Shown here one piece after another: positions 16,397 to 24,143 of a DNA stretch of 32,684 nt (position 1 is the first letter of the stretch; each line of letters starts with the position of its first letter). Both the position numbers and the translations under genes were made by a program. The stretch is from NCBI GenBank assembly GCA_045128635.1, contig JBGVRS010000049.1:1-32684 (forward strand). Direction: 5' to 3'. The DNA comes from HGM12587 sp045128635 (GTDB lineage Bacteria; Bacillota; Clostridia; Lachnospirales; Lachnospiraceae). Under the pieces are notes generated by a model that saw only the letters and a program-made list of their open reading frames with translations, searched no databases and was not told the origin of the DNA.

Positions 16397-17197
16397 ATGA
16401 TTATCGATTTTCATACACATATTTTTCCGGATGCGATTGCGCAAAAAAACATTCCCTTTTTAGAAAAGAGGTCTGGGATTACAGCGGCAACAGATGGAAC
16501 TTTAAACGGACTGCTTCATTCTATGGAGCAGTCCGGTGTAGATTTATCCGTCATTATGCCCGTGGTGACCAAACCTTCTCAGTTTGACAGCATCAATGTA
16601 TTCGCAAAAAATATCAATGAGCAGTCAAAAGGGAATGTATTGTCTTTTGGGGGCATTCATCCGGACTGCGAGAATTACAAAGAGAAACTGGAGTACATCA
16701 AATCTCTTGGACTTCCGGGAATTAAGCTTCATCCGGATTATCAGGGAGTATTTATTGATGATATTCGGTTTATGCGCATTATTGAATATGCAAATGAGCT
16801 GGGACTTATCATACTGACCCATGCAGGGATCGATATCGGACTTCCGGAGCCGGTACATTGTCCGCCGGATAAAATGCGTAAAGTCATTGATGTGATTCAT
16901 CCGGAGAGAATGATTGTGGCTCATTTGGGCGGCTGGAAGCAGTGGGAGATGGTCTATGACTATCTTGCCGGTGAAAATATCTGGCTTGATACGGCATTTA
17001 CCTTTGATTATATCTCTCAGGAGATGTTTTTAAAGATCTGGGAGAAGCATGATCATGAAAAAATCCTCTTTGCAACGGATTCTCCGTGGGGCAATGCGAC
17101 AAAAAATATTGAGCAGGTAAAAGAACTTCCACTGACAGAAGAAGAAAAAGAAGCGATATTTTCGGGTAATGCAAAGAATCTGTTAAGATTAACATAA
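16397..17197 (+). CDS. Amidohydrolase family metal-dependent hydrolase (Amidohydro_2 type)
   Basis: 266 residues. N-terminal HxH metal motif (IIDFHTHIFPD, H6 and H8), then KLHPDYQG, LTHAGIDIG, VAHLGGWKQWE and the terminal metal Asp in FATDSPWG, matching the TIM-barrel amidohydrolase-2 group (decarboxylases and hydrolases such as ACMSD-like enzymes). It starts 3 bases after the ACT gene, with its RBS in that gene's last codons, so it is last in the arylpyruvate operon. It could hydrolyse an amide or lactone conjugate of an aryl acid or decarboxylate one; the reaction is not determinable from the sequence. Confidence 0.85.
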   Translation: MIIDFHTHIFPDAIAQKNIPFLEKRSGITAATDGTLNGLLHSMEQSGVDLSVIMPVVTKPSQFDSINVFAKNINEQSKGNVLSFGGIHPDCENYKEKLEYIKSLGLPGIKLHPDYQGVFIDDIRFMRIIEYANELGLIILTHAGIDIGLPEPVHCPPDKMRKVIDVIHPERMIVAHLGGWKQWEMVYDYLAGENIWLDTAFTFDYISQEMFLKIWEKHDHEKILFATDSPWGNATKNIEQVKELPLTEEEKEAIFSGNAKNLLRLT

Positions 17198-17214
17198 TTA
17201 AAAATTATTTTTAG

Positions 17215-17244
17215 AAAACCCTTGCATTTTTTGCAGGGGTTTTG
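17215..17244 (+). terminator. Terminator of the arylpyruvate operon, overlapping the next promoter
   Basis: AAAACCCTTGCA (17215-17226), loop TTTTT, TGCAGGGGTTTT (17232-17243), with one wobble pair. It shares bases with the -35 and spacer of the transporter promoter. Confidence 0.75.
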
Positions 17245-17250
17245 TATAAT
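17222..17250 (+). promoter_or_regulatory. Sigma-A promoter of the symporter gene
   Basis: TTGCAT (17222-17227), 17-base spacer, TATAAT (17245-17250). The -35 lies in the terminator stem of the upstream operon. Confidence 0.75.
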
Positions 17251-17266
17251 GAAGAAGCTTTAGGAC

Positions 17267-17311
17267 TTTAAAGTGTAACGGTTTAAAGCGTAACGCTTTA
17301 AAGTGAATTGG
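17267..17311 (+). repeat. Three 15-bp tandem direct repeats downstream of the symporter promoter
   Basis: TTTAAAGTGTAACGG (17267-17281), TTTAAAGCGTAACGC (17282-17296) and TTTAAAGTGAATTGG (17297-17311) without gaps, at about +10 to +55. They are related to the two repeats at 10584-10613. Their position after the promoter and the 15-bp period suggest a repressor array or a leader RNA element. Confidence 0.75.
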
Positions 17312-17336
17312 TGAAGTAAAAAGTGAGGAAGAGATT

Positions 17337-18863
17337 ATGATTACAAAAATTATTTTTCTGGTGATTTTCTTTGGAGTGATGATTGGTGTAGGTCTTTATT
17401 CCAGAAAACATGCAACAAACGTGAACGATTTCGTATTAGGTGGCAGAAGTGTAGGGCCTTGGCTGACTGCTTTTGCTTATGGTACTTCTTATTTTTCAGC
17501 AGTAGTGTTTGTAGGTTATGCCGGACAGTTTGGATATAAATATGGTCTTGCAGCAACATGGATCGGTATTGGGAATGCACTCATTGGTTCTTTGCTTGCC
17601 TGGGTAATCTTAGGAAGAAGAACAAGAGTTATGACAAAACATTTATCAGCAGCAACGATGCCGGATTACTTTGGAAAACGATTTGATTCCAATGCACTTA
17701 GAATCGCTGCATCCGTGATTTCCTTTGTATTCTTAATTCCGTATACAGCTTCTGTATATAATGGTCTTTCAAGACTGTTTGGAATGGCATTTGATATTCC
17801 TTACGCAGTATGTGTAGTTGTTATGGCAGCACTGACAGGCGTTTACGTCATCTTAGGTGGTTACATGGCAACAGCCATCAACGATTTCATTCAGGGAATT
17901 GTCATGTTATTTGGTATCGTAGCTGTTATCGTAGCAGTATTAAATGGACAGGGCGGTTTTTATCAGGCGATTGTAAGTCTTTCTGAAATCGAAAGTGATG
18001 TGGCTTTAACATTAGGCCAGAAGGGTGTATTTGCTTCTTTCTTCGGACCGGACTTGCCAAACCTCATTGGGGTAGTAATTTTAACATCCCTTGGAACATG
18101 GGGACTTCCACAGATGGTACATAAGTTTTATGCAATTAAAGATGAAAAAGCAATCCGCTATGGAACAATTATTTCCACATTCTTTGCAATTGTAGTAGCA
18201 GGTGGATGTTACTTCTTAGGTGGATTTGGACGATTATTTGATACACCAGCCATTCATGCGGCAGACGGAAGCGTTGTCTATGATGCAATTATTCCAACGA
18301 TGCTGTCATCCCTTTCTGATATGCTGGTTGGTATCGTTATCGTATTGGTACTTTCAGCATCCATGTCAACCTTATCATCCTTGGTACTGACATCCAGCTC
18401 TACACTGACACTGGACTTTATCAAAGGAAATATCGTAAAAGATATGGATGATAAAAAACAGCTGCTTTGCATGAGAATCATGCTTGTATTCTTTATTGCG
18501 ATCAGTGTTATCATTGCACTTGATCCACCAACCTTTATTGCACAGCTGATGGGTATTTCCTGGGGAGCGCTGGCAGGAGCATTCCTTGCACCATTTATGT
18601 ACGGGCTGTACTGGAGAGGTGTTACAAAAGCTTCTGTTTGGGCAAGTTTCGCGTGTGGTGTACTTTTAACAGTTTCCAACATGTTCTTTAAATTCATTGC
18701 ATCACCAATTAATGCAGGTGCAATTGCAATGGTTGCAGGAATGATCGTTGTTCCAATTGTAAGTTTGGTGACACCAAAGATGGATACTTCTCATGTAGAT
18801 AAGGTTTTCGAATGTTTGGAAGAAAAAGTAGTAGTTAGCAAGAGAAAATCAATTGAAGAATAA
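17337..18863 (+). CDS. Sodium:solute symporter (SSS family)
   Basis: 508 residues, about 13 membrane helices, start behind GTGAGGAAGAG. The N-terminal DFVLGGRSVGPWLTAFAYG and the central GGYMATAINDFIQGIVM are SSS landmarks (proline/pantothenate/solute symporter group); a Ser-rich stretch LVLTSSSTLTLDF marks the Na-binding region. It imports a small solute with Na. Its own promoter carries the same repeat type as the arylpyruvate operon, so an aromatic amino acid, arylpyruvate or related organic acid is the most economical guess for the substrate. That is inference; the closest named subgroup (PutP, PanF, others) is not certain. Confidence 0.9.
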   Translation: MITKIIFLVIFFGVMIGVGLYSRKHATNVNDFVLGGRSVGPWLTAFAYGTSYFSAVVFVGYAGQFGYKYGLAATWIGIGNALIGSLLAWVILGRRTRVMTKHLSAATMPDYFGKRFDSNALRIAASVISFVFLIPYTASVYNGLSRLFGMAFDIPYAVCVVVMAALTGVYVILGGYMATAINDFIQGIVMLFGIVAVIVAVLNGQGGFYQAIVSLSEIESDVALTLGQKGVFASFFGPDLPNLIGVVILTSLGTWGLPQMVHKFYAIKDEKAIRYGTIISTFFAIVVAGGCYFLGGFGRLFDTPAIHAADGSVVYDAIIPTMLSSLSDMLVGIVIVLVLSASMSTLSSLVLTSSSTLTLDFIKGNIVKDMDDKKQLLCMRIMLVFFIAISVIIALDPPTFIAQLMGISWGALAGAFLAPFMYGLYWRGVTKASVWASFACGVLLTVSNMFFKFIASPINAGAIAMVAGMIVVPIVSLVTPKMDTSHVDKVFECLEEKVVVSKRKSIEE

Positions 18864-18893
18864 AACAGATAAAAATTACCAGTGTTTTGCAGA

Positions 18894-18922
18894 TTGACAT
18901 AACTATACAGCCGTGATATTCT
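18894..18922 (+). promoter_or_regulatory. Sigma-A promoter of the small cysteine-protein gene
   Basis: TTGACA (18894-18899), 17-base spacer, TATTCT (18917-18922), 29 bases before the start codon. Confidence 0.65.
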
Positions 18923-18951
18923 AAAGCACATCGTTTGGAAAGGAATTATTT

Positions 18952-19578
18952 ATGGCATATATATGGATTAATCCGGTCACGGCAGGCATGTATGAGAAAG
19001 AAGAGTTAAATGTCTTTCTGCAGGAACATGGGTATAAGCGTTTTGAAACTTCCATCGACTGGCTTACGATTATAAAGGACAAATATTTAACAGCTGTAAA
19101 ACAGTCAAAGTCCCCGGTAATTGATGTTCGCTGCCCGAAAGCAAAGGAATTGCTGGAAGGCATGGAATTGAAGTCGGAAGTGACATTTCCACAGATTTAC
19201 CCGATTCTGATTCATTGTGCTCAGGAGGGGAGCGGAAGAAAAGAACTGCAAAATGAGACGAAAATCATTACGACTCCTTGTCAGGCACTGGCAGACATGG
19301 GAAACGGACTTCATTTTCCGGATACACATTTTATTTCCTGGAATCAGTTGTTAAAGATGCTTGGAAATGAGCCAAAGAGAAATCCGATACATCAAAGCCC
19401 GATTCCGCCGGGATATTTTAAGGAACTGGGAGTCAATGTGGTATCTGTTACCGGAGAAAAAGAAATACGAAGTTTTTTTGAAAAAGAAATTCCGGAAAAT
19501 ATACAGCTGATAGAATTGTTGTACTGTGAAGACGGATGTCACAATGGTGATGGTATCGTGGAAAATTCACGGCAATAA
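18952..19578 (+). CDS. Uncharacterised Cys protein with [FeFe]-hydrogenase-like C-terminal motif (208 aa)
   Basis: Start behind AAAGGAATTATTT. Cysteines are C61 (DVRCPKA), C89 (LIHCAQE), C110 (TTPCQAL), and C192/C196 in YCEDGCHNGDG. The last motif resembles the H-cluster ligand motif (M)xCxGGCxxGGG of HydA, and TTPC resembles the MPC ligand motif; the order C, C, C, CxxxC also echoes the HydA H-cluster domain, but the protein is far too short and lacks TSCCPGW. It has no membrane segment or signal. It lies alone, with its own promoter and terminator, ahead of yvcK-selB-selA and the FdhF/HydA operon. An Fe-S or hydrogenase-related accessory, sensor or electron carrier is possible; no function is assigned. 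Confidence 0.7.
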   Translation: MAYIWINPVTAGMYEKEELNVFLQEHGYKRFETSIDWLTIIKDKYLTAVKQSKSPVIDVRCPKAKELLEGMELKSEVTFPQIYPILIHCAQEGSGRKELQNETKIITTPCQALADMGNGLHFPDTHFISWNQLLKMLGNEPKRNPIHQSPIPPGYFKELGVNVVSVTGEKEIRSFFEKEIPENIQLIELLYCEDGCHNGDGIVENSRQ

Positions 19579-19584
19579 GAACAT

Positions 19585-19626
19585 AAGACTTTTATTATGA
19601 TGAATGTCATAGTAAAAGTCTTTTTT
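19585..19626 (+). terminator. Rho-independent terminator
   Basis: AAGACTTTTATTATGA (19585-19600), loop TGAATG, TCATAGTAAAAGTCTT (19607-19622), then a T run to 19626. It closes the 208-aa gene. Confidence 0.85.
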
Positions 19627-19652
19627 GCTTTTCGGCGCATTCAGAATATGAT
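19625..19652 (+). promoter_or_regulatory. Possible promoter of the yvcK-selB-selA unit
   Basis: TTGCTT (19625-19630), 16 bases, TATGAT (19647-19652); a TAAAAT overlaps at 19652-19657. It lies between the preceding terminator and yvcK, where a promoter is needed. Confidence 0.4.
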
Positions 19653-19694
19653 AAAATAAGAAGAACTTATCGGTAAGTTATGAGGAAGATAAAT

Positions 19695-20651
19695 ATGAAA
19701 AAGAAAGTAGTTGTATTAGGTGGAGGAACAGGTTCTTCCACATTGGTTCGAGGATTAAAAGAATTTCCGGTTGATTTAACTGCCATTGTATCCGTCTGTG
19801 ATGATGGCAGCAGTACAGGTGTGTTGCGAGAAGAATTTGGAATTCCGGCAGTGGGCGATATTCGAAGAGTTCTGGTAGCATTATCAGAAACAGAACCCCT
19901 GGTTATGGAACTGTTCAATTATCGCTTTCATACCAAAAGTGACCTGGATGGACATACCGTAGGAAATCTGCTTTTAACAGCTTCCTCCGAAATTACAGGA
20001 AATTTATCGGATGGAATAGAAGCACTTAGCAAAGTCTTTAACCTGAAGGGAAAAGTAGTACCTTTGACCGAAGACAATGTGGTACTCATGGGTGAGATGG
20101 AGGATGGCTGCATCATTGAAGGTGAACACAACATTACTGCGAATAAAAAGCAGATCAAGCGTGTTTTTTATAAAGAGGAACCGGTGCCGACAAAAGAGGC
20201 AGTGAAAGCTATCGAGGATGCTGAATTGATTATTCTGAGTATGGGAAGTCTTTTTACCAGCATTATTCCAAATCTGATCTGTGATGAGATTCGACATGCC
20301 ATTGACAGAAGTCAGGGGAAGGTAATGTATGTCTGCAATATGGTGACTCAGCCGGGAGAAACGGAAAAATTTACCGTATCCGATCATGTGAAATTACTGA
20401 ATCAATACCTTGGAGAGCATAAGGTCGATGTTGTGATTGCAAACAGTGGAAAAATTGACGATTCCATGGCAAGACGATATGAATCATTAGAACAAAAAGA
20501 CCCGGTTGTGCTGGATATGAAAGAAACCGAAAAGTTAGTAAAAAAGGTTGTTTGTGGGGACTATGTCACCATTAAAAATAATCTATTAAGACATAATGTG
20601 ATGAAGCTGGGGCTTGATATTTTTGGATATCTGCTGGAGCAGAAGGCTTAG
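19695..20651 (+). CDS. yvcK: YvcK family (CofD-like) gluconeogenesis/cell-shape factor
   Basis: 318 residues from ATG 19695, with AGGAAG 6 bases upstream; the in-frame ATG at 19680 lies upstream of this RBS. Rossmann-like N-terminus VVVLGGGTGSSTLVRGLK, then VSVCDDGSSTGVLREEFG and AVGDIRRVLVAL, the family signature for binding UDP-sugars. B. subtilis YvcK binds UDP-GlcNAc and is needed for growth on gluconeogenic carbon and for normal cell shape. The usual neighbours (rapZ, whiA) are absent; instead it leads into selB and selA, 11 bases apart, which is unusual and probably just shared transcription. Confidence 0.92.
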   Translation: MKKKVVVLGGGTGSSTLVRGLKEFPVDLTAIVSVCDDGSSTGVLREEFGIPAVGDIRRVLVALSETEPLVMELFNYRFHTKSDLDGHTVGNLLLTASSEITGNLSDGIEALSKVFNLKGKVVPLTEDNVVLMGEMEDGCIIEGEHNITANKKQIKRVFYKEEPVPTKEAVKAIEDAELIILSMGSLFTSIIPNLICDEIRHAIDRSQGKVMYVCNMVTQPGETEKFTVSDHVKLLNQYLGEHKVDVVIANSGKIDDSMARRYESLEQKDPVVLDMKETEKLVKKVVCGDYVTIKNNLLRHNVMKLGLDIFGYLLEQKA

Positions 20652-20662
20652 AAAGAGATAGA

Positions 20663-22558
20663 ATGAAACACGTAATTATTGGAACTGCAGGTCATGTGGA
20701 TCATGGAAAAACCTGCCTGATCAAAGCGTTGACAGGAATTGATACTGACCGATTGAAAGAAGAAAAGAAGCGCGGCATTACCATTGAACTGGGATTTGCC
20801 TATCTTGATCTGGAAAATGGTCAGCGTGTCGGAATTGTCGATGTTCCGGGACATGAAAAATTTGTAAGAAATATGCTGGCCGGTGCAGGCGGCATGGATC
20901 TTTGCATGCTGGTGGTGGCTGCGGATGAGGGAATTATGCCTCAGACTGTGGAGCATCTGGATATTTTGTCGATTCTTGGTATCAAAAACGGCGTGATTGT
21001 TATTACGAAAACAGACCTTGTAGAGCCTGAATTCGTGGAACTGGTAGCAGAGGATGTAAAAGAACTGGTGCAGGGAACATTCCTTGAAAATGCGCCAATT
21101 GTACCGGTGTCTGTATATAAAGAACAGGGACTGGATAAATTAAAACAAATCTTGCAGGAGCAGTGTGCTGCATTGCCGGAACGAGGGGATGCAGGTCATT
21201 TCAGACTGCCAATTGACCGTGTATTTACATTAAAGGGATTTGGAACCATTGTGACAGGTACTTTGATGGAAGGGAAGCTTAAAAAAGACCAGAATATTGT
21301 ACTCTATCCGGAAAATGTTCCTGTGAAAGTCAGAAGCCTGCAGGTTCATTCTAAAGATGCGGAAACTGCATTGGCAGGGCAGCGTGTGGCAGTGAATGTG
21401 CCGGATCGCAAGAAAGAAGAAATCTTACGAGGAGATGTACTGGCGACTGCAGACAGTTTATATCCGACTATGATGGTGGATGTAAAACTGGAAGTATTAA
21501 AGCATACAGACAGAGTTATTAAGCATGGCAGTCGTGTACACATTTATCATGGAACGAAGGAACTGCTTGGAAAAGTGGCGCTGATGAATCAGGATGAGGT
21601 AAAGGCAGGAGAGTGCGCTTATGCACAGCTTCGTCTGGAAGAAAAGACTGTGCTTCGAAAAGGAGATCATTTTGTTCTGAGATTTTATTCGCCGGTGGAA
21701 ACCATTGGCGGGGGCGTGGTATTAGATGCCTGCCCGAAAAAACATCGTAAAAATGATAAAAGTGCTTATTATACATTTGAAACCAAGGAACATGGAACTG
21801 AAAGCGAACGAATTGAACTGGCATATTTGGAGCATCAGGGAAGCTTTTATTCATTGAAAGCATTGGTGGATAAGTGTTCGCTGGAACGAAATCAGGTGAA
21901 AAACCTTGTAAAGAAGCTGACAGAAGCAGGAACGTTACATTTGTTTTATGATGAGGTCTACATTCATCAGGAAGAATTAAAGAATTACGAAAAACGTATG
22001 GCACAGTTTTTAGATGCCTTCCACAAAGAGTATCCTTTGAAAGAGGGCATGGGAATTGAGGAAGCCAGAAATAAGCTGGGACTTGGACAGAATCCGAAAG
22101 CTGTGGATGCTCTGTTGGAATTGTTCAAGAAAAATAAAGTAATCAAAGAAGAAAACGGCATCATCAGCAAATATCGCTTCAAGGTCGTGGTAAAAGAAGA
22201 CGAAGATGCTATCATTCGCGAAATCATAGAGCAGTATCTGGCATTTGGATTTGCACCGCTGGCAACAGAACTGTATCTGAAAGAGCATTTCAAACAAAAG
22301 AAATTTAAGCCGATATTTACTTCACTTCTCAACAAAAAGGTTCTGATACGACTGGATGAACAGTATTGTCTTCATACAGCGCATTATGAGAAAGCAAAAG
22401 AAGTGTTTCGGGAAATCGCTACAGAAAAAACAGTGGTGGCATTGGGCGAATACCGTGAAAAACTGGGCTGCTCCAGACGTGTGGCAGTGCCGATATTAGA
22501 GCATTTTGACAAAACCGGTTTTACGAAAAAAACAGAGGAAGGAAGAGTCCTGAAATAA
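20663..22558 (+). CDS. selB: Selenocysteine-specific translation elongation factor SelB
   Basis: 631 residues. G1 loop GHVDHGKT (residues 10-17), switch region RGITIELGFAYL, G3 DVPGHEKFVRNM and G4-like TKTD mark the EF-Tu-like GTPase. Domains 2-3 follow to about 340, then the C-terminal winged-helix repeats (about 370-631) that hold the SECIS hairpin. SelB carries Sec-tRNA(Sec) to UGA codons marked by a SECIS. It is adjacent to selA and 1.6 kb from the Sec-encoding fdhF, an internally consistent arrangement. The RBS (AAAGAGAT) is weak, consistent with coupling to yvcK. Confidence 0.96.
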   Translation: MKHVIIGTAGHVDHGKTCLIKALTGIDTDRLKEEKKRGITIELGFAYLDLENGQRVGIVDVPGHEKFVRNMLAGAGGMDLCMLVVAADEGIMPQTVEHLDILSILGIKNGVIVITKTDLVEPEFVELVAEDVKELVQGTFLENAPIVPVSVYKEQGLDKLKQILQEQCAALPERGDAGHFRLPIDRVFTLKGFGTIVTGTLMEGKLKKDQNIVLYPENVPVKVRSLQVHSKDAETALAGQRVAVNVPDRKKEEILRGDVLATADSLYPTMMVDVKLEVLKHTDRVIKHGSRVHIYHGTKELLGKVALMNQDEVKAGECAYAQLRLEEKTVLRKGDHFVLRFYSPVETIGGGVVLDACPKKHRKNDKSAYYTFETKEHGTESERIELAYLEHQGSFYSLKALVDKCSLERNQVKNLVKKLTEAGTLHLFYDEVYIHQEELKNYEKRMAQFLDAFHKEYPLKEGMGIEEARNKLGLGQNPKAVDALLELFKKNKVIKEENGIISKYRFKVVVKEDEDAIIREIIEQYLAFGFAPLATELYLKEHFKQKKFKPIFTSLLNKKVLIRLDEQYCLHTAHYEKAKEVFREIATEKTVVALGEYREKLGCSRRVAVPILEHFDKTGFTKKTEEGRVLK

Positions 22559-22559
22559 C

Positions 22560-23954
22560 ATGAATGCAAAGGAACTTTTTAGAAAACTGCCAAAGGTAGA
22601 TATTTTACTAAAAGATAAGAAAATAGAGGCACTTTGTGAAGAATATGGTCGAGGATTCGTCGTAGACTGTATCAGAGCAGAGTTAGACCATGCAAGAGAC
22701 CTGATTGCATCAGAAAATGTGGAAATGTCAGAAGAATATTTGGGAAATTTCCTTCAGCATGTGGAAAACCGTGTAAAAATGGAATCTGAATATCCGTTAA
22801 GAAAAGTCATTAACGCAACAGGCATTATTTTACATACTAATTTAGGAAGAGCACCTCTTGGGAAAATTCATCTGGATGCAGTAGCCCAGGCAATGTGTAA
22901 TTATTCAAATCTTGAATATGACCTTGAAACTGGGAAACGTGGTAAAAGATGGATTCATTATGGGAATATGATTGCCAAAATCGCAGGAACGGAAGGCGCT
23001 ATTGCAGTCAATAACAATGCAGCTTCTCTCACATTAATCTTTGGTGCTTTGGCAAAAGGGAAAGAAGTCATCGTATCCCGTGGCGAAGCCATTGAAATTG
23101 GCGGAAAATTCCGCATTCCGGAAGTGATTGAGCAGAGCGGTGCTATTTTACATGAAATTGGAACCACCAACAAAACGAGACTTTCTGATTATGAGGAAGC
23201 GATTAATGAAAATACAGGAGCATTGCTAAAGGTACATACAAGTAACTACAAGGTAGTTGGATTTACAGAAGAAGCAACTTTAGAACAGCTTGTGGAACTT
23301 GGCAAAAAGTACAATCTTCCGGTCATTATGGACCTTGGAAGCGGTGTATTGGTTGATCTGGAAAAATATGGTCTGGCTCATGAACCGACCGTACAGGAGC
23401 AGGTAAAAAAAGGCGCTGATCTGGTGTGTTTTTCAGGAGATAAGCTTCTTGGCGGACCACAGGCAGGCATCATTGTAGGAAAGAAGGCGTTTATTCAGAA
23501 ACTGGAAACTTATCCGCTGATGAGAGCAATACGTCTGGATAAATGCGTCATTGCGGCACTTTCCGCTACATTTAGAGAATACATGGATGAAGAACGTGCC
23601 GTAAAGAATATTCCAATTCTTCATATGATTGCAAGACCATTAGAGGAATTAAAAGCACAGGCAGAAACTCTGGCAGATGGATTAAAAGAATGCAAAAAAT
23701 GGGCAGAGATTCAGGTAGAAGAAAGTCAGTCCATGGTAGGAGGCGGCTCCTTACCGGGAGAAGAACTGGCAAGCTATGCAGTGACCATTCAGCCAAAAAC
23801 CATGTCCCGTGAAAAACTGACTGAAAAAATGCGACATTTTTCAACACCGGTCATTGCTTATATCAAGGATGATAAGGTATGGCTGGACATGAGAACCGTG
23901 ATGCCGGAAGAGATATCTCTGATACAGGGATATTTGAACGAAATAAATAGATAA
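22560..23954 (+). CDS. selA: L-seryl-tRNA(Sec) selenium transferase
   Basis: 464 residues, the standard length; starts one base after the selB stop. PLP-dependent: the Schiff-base lysine is K295 in FSGDKLLGGPQAG. Also visible are INATGIILHTNLGRAPL and TNKTRLSDYEEAI, characteristic of SelA. It turns Ser-tRNA(Sec) into Sec-tRNA(Sec) using selenophosphate in the cytoplasm. selD (selenophosphate synthetase) and the tRNA-Sec gene are not in the window and must be elsewhere. Confidence 0.97.
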   Translation: MNAKELFRKLPKVDILLKDKKIEALCEEYGRGFVVDCIRAELDHARDLIASENVEMSEEYLGNFLQHVENRVKMESEYPLRKVINATGIILHTNLGRAPLGKIHLDAVAQAMCNYSNLEYDLETGKRGKRWIHYGNMIAKIAGTEGAIAVNNNAASLTLIFGALAKGKEVIVSRGEAIEIGGKFRIPEVIEQSGAILHEIGTTNKTRLSDYEEAINENTGALLKVHTSNYKVVGFTEEATLEQLVELGKKYNLPVIMDLGSGVLVDLEKYGLAHEPTVQEQVKKGADLVCFSGDKLLGGPQAGIIVGKKAFIQKLETYPLMRAIRLDKCVIAALSATFREYMDEERAVKNIPILHMIARPLEELKAQAETLADGLKECKKWAEIQVEESQSMVGGGSLPGEELASYAVTIQPKTMSREKLTEKMRHFSTPVIAYIKDDKVWLDMRTVMPEEISLIQGYLNEINR

Positions 23955-23966
23955 AAATGTATCGAT

Positions 23967-24008
23967 ACAAGAAAATTTGTGCAAGATGTACAGATTTTCT
24001 TGTTTTAT
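23967..24008 (+). terminator. Terminator of the yvcK-selB-selA unit
   Basis: ACAAGAAAATTTGT (23967-23980), loop GCAAGATGT, ACAGATTTTCTTGT (23990-24003), then TTTTAT. It is nearly symmetric and may act in both directions. Confidence 0.75.
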
Positions 24009-24045
24009 ATTTAACAAAGTTTAATGGTTAGTCACACCTACTTTG

Positions 24046-24074
24046 TTGACTTTCTATCGGTAAAACTTTATTAT
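24046..24074 (+). promoter_or_regulatory. Sigma-A-type promoter of the fdhF-hydA operon
   Basis: TTGACT (24046-24051), 17-base spacer, TATTAT (24069-24074), about 70 bases before the fdhF start. No known regulator motif was recognised in the leader. Confidence 0.55.
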
Positions 24075-24143
24075 AAAAGTGGAAATATATTGATATTATT
24101 AGACCATTATAATTTTCAATCATTAATATAGAAGGAGGGCGCA

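Noticed and set aside
17267..17311. CRISPR-like or VNTR repeat array
   Set aside because: Units are 15 bp with no spacers, and they sit just after a promoter; no cas genes are present.
21519..22004. 161-codon antisense frame opposite selB
   Set aside because: Shadow of selB; no start signals and no protein family features.
23955..24143. tRNA-Sec (selC) gene between selA and fdhF
   Set aside because: The interval holds only a terminator hairpin and a promoter; no cloverleaf with a long variable arm can be drawn.
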